DNA of 34,682 bases, from the NCBI RefSeq assembly GCF_003935715.1, contig NZ_RHPP01000029.1, positions 1 through 34,682 of the forward strand, written 5' to 3'. The position numbers were made by a program, and so were the translations under genes. Shown here piece by piece: positions 30,885 through 34,682 of the stretch. The stretch is from Stenotrophomonas sp. 278. Its GTDB lineage: Bacteria > Pseudomonadota > Gammaproteobacteria > Xanthomonadales > Xanthomonadaceae. Each line of letters opens with the position of its first letter. Position 1 is the stretch's first letter. The notes beneath the pieces are model-generated. The model ran no database searches. It worked only from the letters and a program-made list of their open reading frames with translations, and was not told the origin of the DNA.

Positions 30885-31533
30885 CGATTTACGGAATGCC
30901 GGGCTTTGCCCGGCTGCTGACGGATTTGTGCGAACAGCCGCTGGTCACGGCATGTCTGGTTTGGCGGCTCGGGACGGGCGTTCCGGGGGACGCTGTGAAT
31001 ACGTCCATGTAAGCTCATCGCCGCTTGCACGTGTACGCAATCCTGCGCACACGGCAAGGCCGGGGTTGGGCGTCCTGCCCAACCCGTCGGGCGCATGCGC
31101 CCGACCCATGCGGCTCGTGCCCCCTCCAGCCCACCCCGAACCGCCATCGACAGTGCGTCGGTGGCCATCGAAGATCAAAATCAACGGCGGCCCCGATCCC
31201 TTGTCATGCGTTACCGATTGTTGGGAATTTCACGGCGATCGTCTGTCGACCGATTCCACCGGGGCCGGTCACGGGTTTTGATCTTCCGTGGCCACCGACT
31301 CCCTGTCTGGGGCGTGCCGGGGTGGGTTTTCGGGACCCTCAAAAACATGGATGTTTTTGACGAGCCTCCATGGATGGATTCACGGCGTGTCCCGCAAACC
31401 CACCCCGGTGCGACCAAATACGGGAACCGATGACCACTGGGTGTTCGCACGAATCCAACAGCAGCCGGGCAAAGCCCGGCGATCCGTAGATTGTGCAATC
31501 AAAGAATCAATCAGTCAGGCAGTCAGGCGACGA
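30856..31533. repeat. Noncoding island of nested inverted repeats between pepP and pepQ
   Basis: This 678-bp convergent gap has no credible gene. Its outer inverted repeats start at 30877 and end at 31501: about 43 bp match at roughly nine in ten positions (TGATTGCAC..., GCCGGGCTTTGCCCGGC, TGCTG), and weaker similarity continues inward to about 31427. Inside are a 9-bp stem-loop (31063-31085), a perfect 20-bp palindrome (31086-31105), a 25-bp inverted repeat 31157-31181 / 31275-31299 with few mismatches, a 20-bp inverted repeat 31317-31336 / 31389-31408 with one mismatch, and within it a CAAAAACAT / ATGTTTTTG stem (31340-31359). The inner motifs (GGGGTGGGTTTGCGGGAC, CCGTGAATCCATCCATGG) resemble an intergenic repeat common in xanthomonad genomes, from memory only. 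Confidence 0.75.
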
Positions 31534-32859
31534 TCACGCCTCGGCAAACGCCGGGCGGGTGAGGTTGTCGGCGTCGGCTTCGGTGCACATCACTTCGTCT
31601 TCGATGCGAATACCGCCGTAGGGGCGGAAGAAGTCCACGCGGCTCCAGTCGATGCTGTCGCCGTGGCCGCGCTGCTTCACTTCGTCCAGCAGCATGTCGA
31701 TGAAGTACACGCCCGGTTCGATCGTCACCACCATGCCCGGTTCAAGCGTGCGGGTCAGGCGCAGGTACGGGTGGCCCTGCGGGCGTTCGATGCGTCCGCC
31801 GCTGTCGCTGGCCGCGAAGCCCGCCACGTCATGTACCTGCAGACCGATCAGGTGGCCCAGGCCGTGCGGGAAGAAGGCCGCGCTCACGCCCGTCGCCAGC
31901 GCCGCTTCCGGCGATACCTTCAGCACCCCGAAGTCCTTCAGGATGCCCATCAGCGACAGATGGGCGTCCACATGCAGCTGCTTGTAGTCCACGCCCGCGC
32001 GCACGCCCGCGCACATCCGCTGCTGCGCGGCGTCCACCGAGTCGACCAGGGCCTGGAACTCGTCGTGCCCCGCTGCTGCATAGGTGCGGGTGATGTCGCT
32101 GGCATAGCCGAACGCGCTGGCACCGGCATCGATCAGGAAGCTGCGCAGCGGCTGCGGCGCGGTTTTTCCCAAGTCGGTGTAGTGCAGCACCGCCGCGTGT
32201 TCGTTCAGGCCCACGATGTTGCCGTAGGGAAGCTCGTTTGCATCCTGGCCCACTGCGCTGCAGTACGCCATGTGGATCTCGAACTCGCTCGCGCCGGCGC
32301 GGAACGCGCCTTCCGCGGCACGGTGGCCACGCACGCCGAGGCGCTGGGCCTGGCGCATCAGTGCGATTTCATACGGCGTTTTCACCGCACGGTGCCAGTC
32401 CAGATAATGCAGCACCTGCTCTGGATTGTTGGGCACGAACGCACCCAATGCGCTCTGCGGCTCACCCAGGATGGCGCAGCGCGACGCGTCCGCAGGCAGC
32501 AGGCCCGGTGCCTGGTCCGGGGTGCGGATGATCTCGATGTCGAAGTGTTCCACCCACCAGCCATTGGGCGCGTCCGGCACCACATGCCAGTAGTCGAACG
32601 GCTGGTGGAAGATCACCTTCGGGCGCTCGCCCGGCGTGTACACCAGCCAGCTGTTGGGAACCTTGGTCAGCGGCAACCAGGCCTTGAAGTTCGGATTCAC
32701 CGCGTACGGATAGTCGCGGTCGTCGAACATCTGGTAATGCAGCGTGCCGCTGGGAATGACCAGATGGTCGAAGCCACCACGCGCCAAGGCTTCGTCGGCG
32801 CGCTGGGCAAGCACGCGGACATGATGGGAATACAGGGCACCAAGGTCGGGCAGGTTCAT
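31534..32859 (-). CDS. pepQ: Xaa-Pro dipeptidase (prolidase)
   Basis: The enzyme hydrolyses Xaa-Pro dipeptides. The product is 441 aa, with the bacterial prolidase N-domain (LYSHHVRVLAQRADEAL, then DDRDYPYAVNPNFKAWLPL, PNSWLVYTPGERPKVIFHQP) and a pita-bread metal domain. Ligands are visible in FLIDAGASAFGYASDITRTY (two Asp), FFPHGLGHLIGLQVHDVAG (His), TIEPGVYFID (Glu) and GIRIEDEVMC (Glu). It is the fold relative of pepP, placed convergently across the repeat island. It is 82 nt downstream of the PilZ gene. Confidence 0.94.
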   Translation of the reverse strand: MNLPDLGALYSHHVRVLAQRADEALARGGFDHLVIPSGTLHYQMFDDRDYPYAVNPNFKAWLPLTKVPNSWLVYTPGERPKVIFHQPFDYWHVVPDAPNGWWVEHFDIEIIRTPDQAPGLLPADASRCAILGEPQSALGAFVPNNPEQVLHYLDWHRAVKTPYEIALMRQAQRLGVRGHRAAEGAFRAGASEFEIHMAYCSAVGQDANELPYGNIVGLNEHAAVLHYTDLGKTAPQPLRSFLIDAGASAFGYASDITRTYAAAGHDEFQALVDSVDAAQQRMCAGVRAGVDYKQLHVDAHLSLMGILKDFGVLKVSPEAALATGVSAAFFPHGLGHLIGLQVHDVAGFAASDSGGRIERPQGHPYLRLTRTLEPGMVVTIEPGVYFIDMLLDEVKQRGHGDSIDWSRVDFFRPYGGIRIEDEVMCTEADADNLTRPAFAEA

Positions 32860-32941
32860 TGCGGAAGCTCACAGGGCAGTGCGGAGTGCAGCCCCTGATT
32901 CTGCCCCAATTGGCCTGCCTGCGCTGTGCAGGAACCGGCGC

Positions 32942-33295
32942 TCAGGGTGCCGAAGTTTCCTGCTCCACCCACGCCCTGAGCAGGGCGCGGTGCTCGCTGC
33001 TCAGGGTCAGGAAGCGGAATCCGGTCCAGAACTGGCCCGGGGCGTTGCTTTCCTCGTGCCACAACAGATGTGCGCCCACATCCAGCGGGATCGGTTGGCC
33101 GCCGGGGCCTGGAATGGCGAAGCGGAACTGGAACAGCGCGTCGTCGACCATCGGCACCGAGGCAATCATCAGCATGCCGGTTTCCGATACGTTGCCCAGC
33201 CGTCCGATCACCGCTTCGGCCATCACGTCGGTGACCGGCACCTGCTCGGTGACCTCGCGGCGTCGCGCGCGGCGGGTGTTCTTGTCGTCGCTCAT
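32942..33295 (-). CDS. PilZ-domain protein
   Basis: The 117-aa protein has the size of a single PilZ domain. The N-terminal RRARRREVTEQVPV carries the arginine cluster of the c-di-GMP RxxxR motif, and IGRLGNVSETGMLMIAS corresponds to the (D/N)xSxxG strand motif, here NVSETG. The rest is a beta-barrel (FQFRFAIPG, LDVGAHLLWHEE, QFWTGFRFLTLS). c-di-GMP binding is therefore plausible. Its ATG overlaps the stop of the DUF1631 gene by 4 nt, so the two are coupled. Confidence 0.85.
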   Translation of the reverse strand: MSDDKNTRRARRREVTEQVPVTDVMAEAVIGRLGNVSETGMLMIASVPMVDDALFQFRFAIPGPGGQPIPLDVGAHLLWHEESNAPGQFWTGFRFLTLSSEHRALLRAWVEQETSAP

Positions 33296-34680
33296 GCGGC
33301 TCCCTCCGCCGGGGTGTTGTTGCCGGCCAGCGAGCGCAGCGTGCGCAGGGTCGCCTGCCAGGCCCGGTCGATCAACCGGCTCTTGTCTTCAGTGACAATG
33401 CGCGCCTGGCCGTGCGCCATCAGGCGCGCCAATGCGTCCAGCGAATGCTCGGCCACCTTCTGTCCGCGCGGATTCACAAACAGCGCATTGTCGGTGATCA
33501 GGCTGTACCAGCTCAGGCGCTGGCGTCGCACGTCGCCCTGCTGGTTGGTGGTGAATTCGAACCACGTGCCAAAGGGCAGGGTGCGCAGCTGCTTGTAGAG
33601 CTCTTCCTCGCCCGCCGTGCGTGCCAGTGGCGCGGCCTTGCGCGGGTCGTGGCCGTCGGCCTGCTCACCCAGCCGGCTGCGCGCGCGCAGTCGCGCGGTC
33701 AGCTCGGTACGTGAGCTGCTTTCGTCTTCGCCGCCGGGAGTGGACAGCCGGCGCGAAATCGCAGCAGCTTCGTCCTGGTGATAGCCCACCTGCAGCAGCG
33801 CCGCTTCCACCTGCTGGCCGAGCTCGAGGTCGCTGCCGGCGCTGCCGGGCGGCTGACAGGTGATCTCGGCAATACGCGCGGTCTCCTGCGCACGCTGCTG
33901 CCATTGCTCGGAGCCTTCTCCGTTGCGCAGCAGGGTCAGGGTGAGGACGTCGGACCAGGCCTGCTTGAGCAGCGACTGCACGAACCGCGGCGGCGCGGCG
34001 TCCGCACACAGCTGTTCGATGCTGGTTCCGGCCTGCTGCTTGGCCGATTCCAGGCGCTCCTTGCCGCGTGCGGCTTCCACGTGGCGGCGTTCGGCCAGCT
34101 CGGCCTTGTGCGCCAGAGCGCGGAAATGCTGCTGGACCTCTTCATTGGCGGCTTCGAACACCGCACTGTCGCCTTCGTAATCGGTGACCACTTTCTCCAC
34201 GGCGCGGTCGAGCTTCTGCACCAGCTGCGGGTCGACGTCTTCCTCGCCCAACCAGTTGGCACCCGCTTCAGCGACGGCGTTGAGCAGCTCGCGCGCTGGG
34301 TGCTGGTCGCGCACGAAGAACGCGGGGTCGCTCAGCGCGGCGCGCGCGACCGGAACCTGCAGGCGGGTCAGCAGGTCCACCGCGGCGGCATCGGGCCGCA
34401 CTTCGCGCTGGATCTGACCGTACAGCATGTTCAGCAGGTCGAAAGTATCGTTGTCCTTGACCGTCAACGCGGCCTGCGGACCGTGGTCGGCGCGCATCTG
34501 CGCGAGCAGGGCGTTGTGCAGGTCGGCCATGCTGCGACGGGCGTGGACGGTCTGCGACTGCAGCTTGGCCAGGGTGGCATGCACGCTGGCACTGGCCAGC
34601 GGTTGCGCGGGCGTGCTGCCGGTAGCGTCGGCAGGCGCGGGCGCTGCCCCCCCCTCGGTGACGTGGTGCCTTTCGTCTGG
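33292..34680 (-). CDS. DUF1631 protein, C-terminal part (5' end outside window)
   Basis: The frame stays open to the window edge, so at least the N-terminus is missing; 462 codons are visible, while full members have about 700 or more residues. The GTG at 34584 is internal. The visible part is mostly helical and charged: KDNDTFDLLNMLYGQIQREV, VPVARAALSDPAFFVRDQHP, ARELLNAVAEAGANWLG, then LDRAVEKVVTDYEGD and a long coiled coil (ALAHKAELAERRHVEAARGK). The C-terminal end (LPFGTWFEFTTNQQGDVRRQ, RLSWYSLITDNALFVNPRGQ) resembles a small beta domain of PilZ-like style. Coupling to the PilZ gene suggests a joint role in c-di-GMP signalling; this is inference. Confidence 0.82.
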   Translation of the reverse strand, partial: PDERHHVTEGGAAPAPADATGSTPAQPLASASVHATLAKLQSQTVHARRSMADLHNALLAQMRADHGPQAALTVKDNDTFDLLNMLYGQIQREVRPDAAAVDLLTRLQVPVARAALSDPAFFVRDQHPARELLNAVAEAGANWLGEEDVDPQLVQKLDRAVEKVVTDYEGDSAVFEAANEEVQQHFRALAHKAELAERRHVEAARGKERLESAKQQAGTSIEQLCADAAPPRFVQSLLKQAWSDVLTLTLLRNGEGSEQWQQRAQETARIAEITCQPPGSAGSDLELGQQVEAALLQVGYHQDEAAAISRRLSTPGGEDESSSRTELTARLRARSRLGEQADGHDPRKAAPLARTAGEEELYKQLRTLPFGTWFEFTTNQQGDVRRQRLSWYSLITDNALFVNPRGQKVAEHSLDALARLMAHGQARIVTEDKSRLIDRAWQATLRTLRSLAGNNTPAEGAA

Positions 34681-34682
34681 CA

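Noticed and set aside
30880-31281. 133-codon plus-strand and 95-codon minus-strand (31211-31498) reading frames in the island
   Set aside because: Both run through inverted repeats, and their first 20 or so residues are alike only because the repeat is inverted. No ribosome site and no protein-like composition.

Overview
The window is high-GC DNA from a member of the Xanthomonadaceae, most likely Stenotrophomonas. Three things point there. Short palindromes beginning with GTAG (the SMAG-type REP family known from S. maltophilia) sit in many intergenic gaps. The gene set is xanthomonad-like: a pyrophosphate-dependent phosphofructokinase close to a membrane pyrophosphatase, and a DedA-PAP2-LssY fusion. 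Several promoters place a -10 box about 6 nt in front of the start codon. The window is almost entirely chromosomal housekeeping sequence. I see no prophage, IS element, CRISPR array or tRNA gene.

Layout. 1-1151: the end of a DNA-binding regulator and a small beta-propeller protein. 1187-7382: a cell-surface-signalling iron/heme module (ECF sigma, FecR anti-sigma, TonB-dependent receptor with STN domain), a convergent DUF2789 gene, a heme oxygenase and a DUF454 membrane protein. 7386-11637: the H+-pumping pyrophosphatase and the PPi-dependent phosphofructokinase, separated by a small periplasmic protein and a 167-bp REP-doublet element. 11777-14606: adk, a 317-nt gap with a strong RNA-like hairpin, mpl and a Lon-substrate-domain protein. 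14660-19733: a DedA/PAP2/LssY membrane protein, a RIO-like kinase, an HSDL2-like dehydrogenase and a DUF3829 lipoprotein. 19779-24746: a Kv-type channel, an ornithine-family aminotransferase, azurin, hemL-thiE and rubredoxin. 24873-28878: a minus-strand block of SirB1-like, DUF192, rpiA, EVE, fau, 6S RNA, zapA and a ZapB-like coiled coil, divergent from ygfB-pepP (28971-30855). 30856-31533: a noncoding island of nested inverted repeats. 31534-34682: pepQ, a PilZ protein and the C-terminal part of a DUF1631 protein.

Themes. Heme and iron recur (signalling receptor, heme oxygenase, hemL, and electron carriers azurin and rubredoxin). Pyrophosphate is handled by two enzymes that either spend it in glycolysis or use it to pump protons. 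The zapA-6S-fau order next to ygfB-pepP is the classical gammaproteobacterial arrangement, and it supports the 6S call together with the RNA's own structure.

The least expected material is noncoding: two copies of a 167-bp REPIN-like element in opposite orientation, the 678-bp palindrome-rich island between pepP and pepQ, and the structured gap between adk and mpl. Stop codons repeatedly lie inside, or 2-3 nt from, palindromic repeats.
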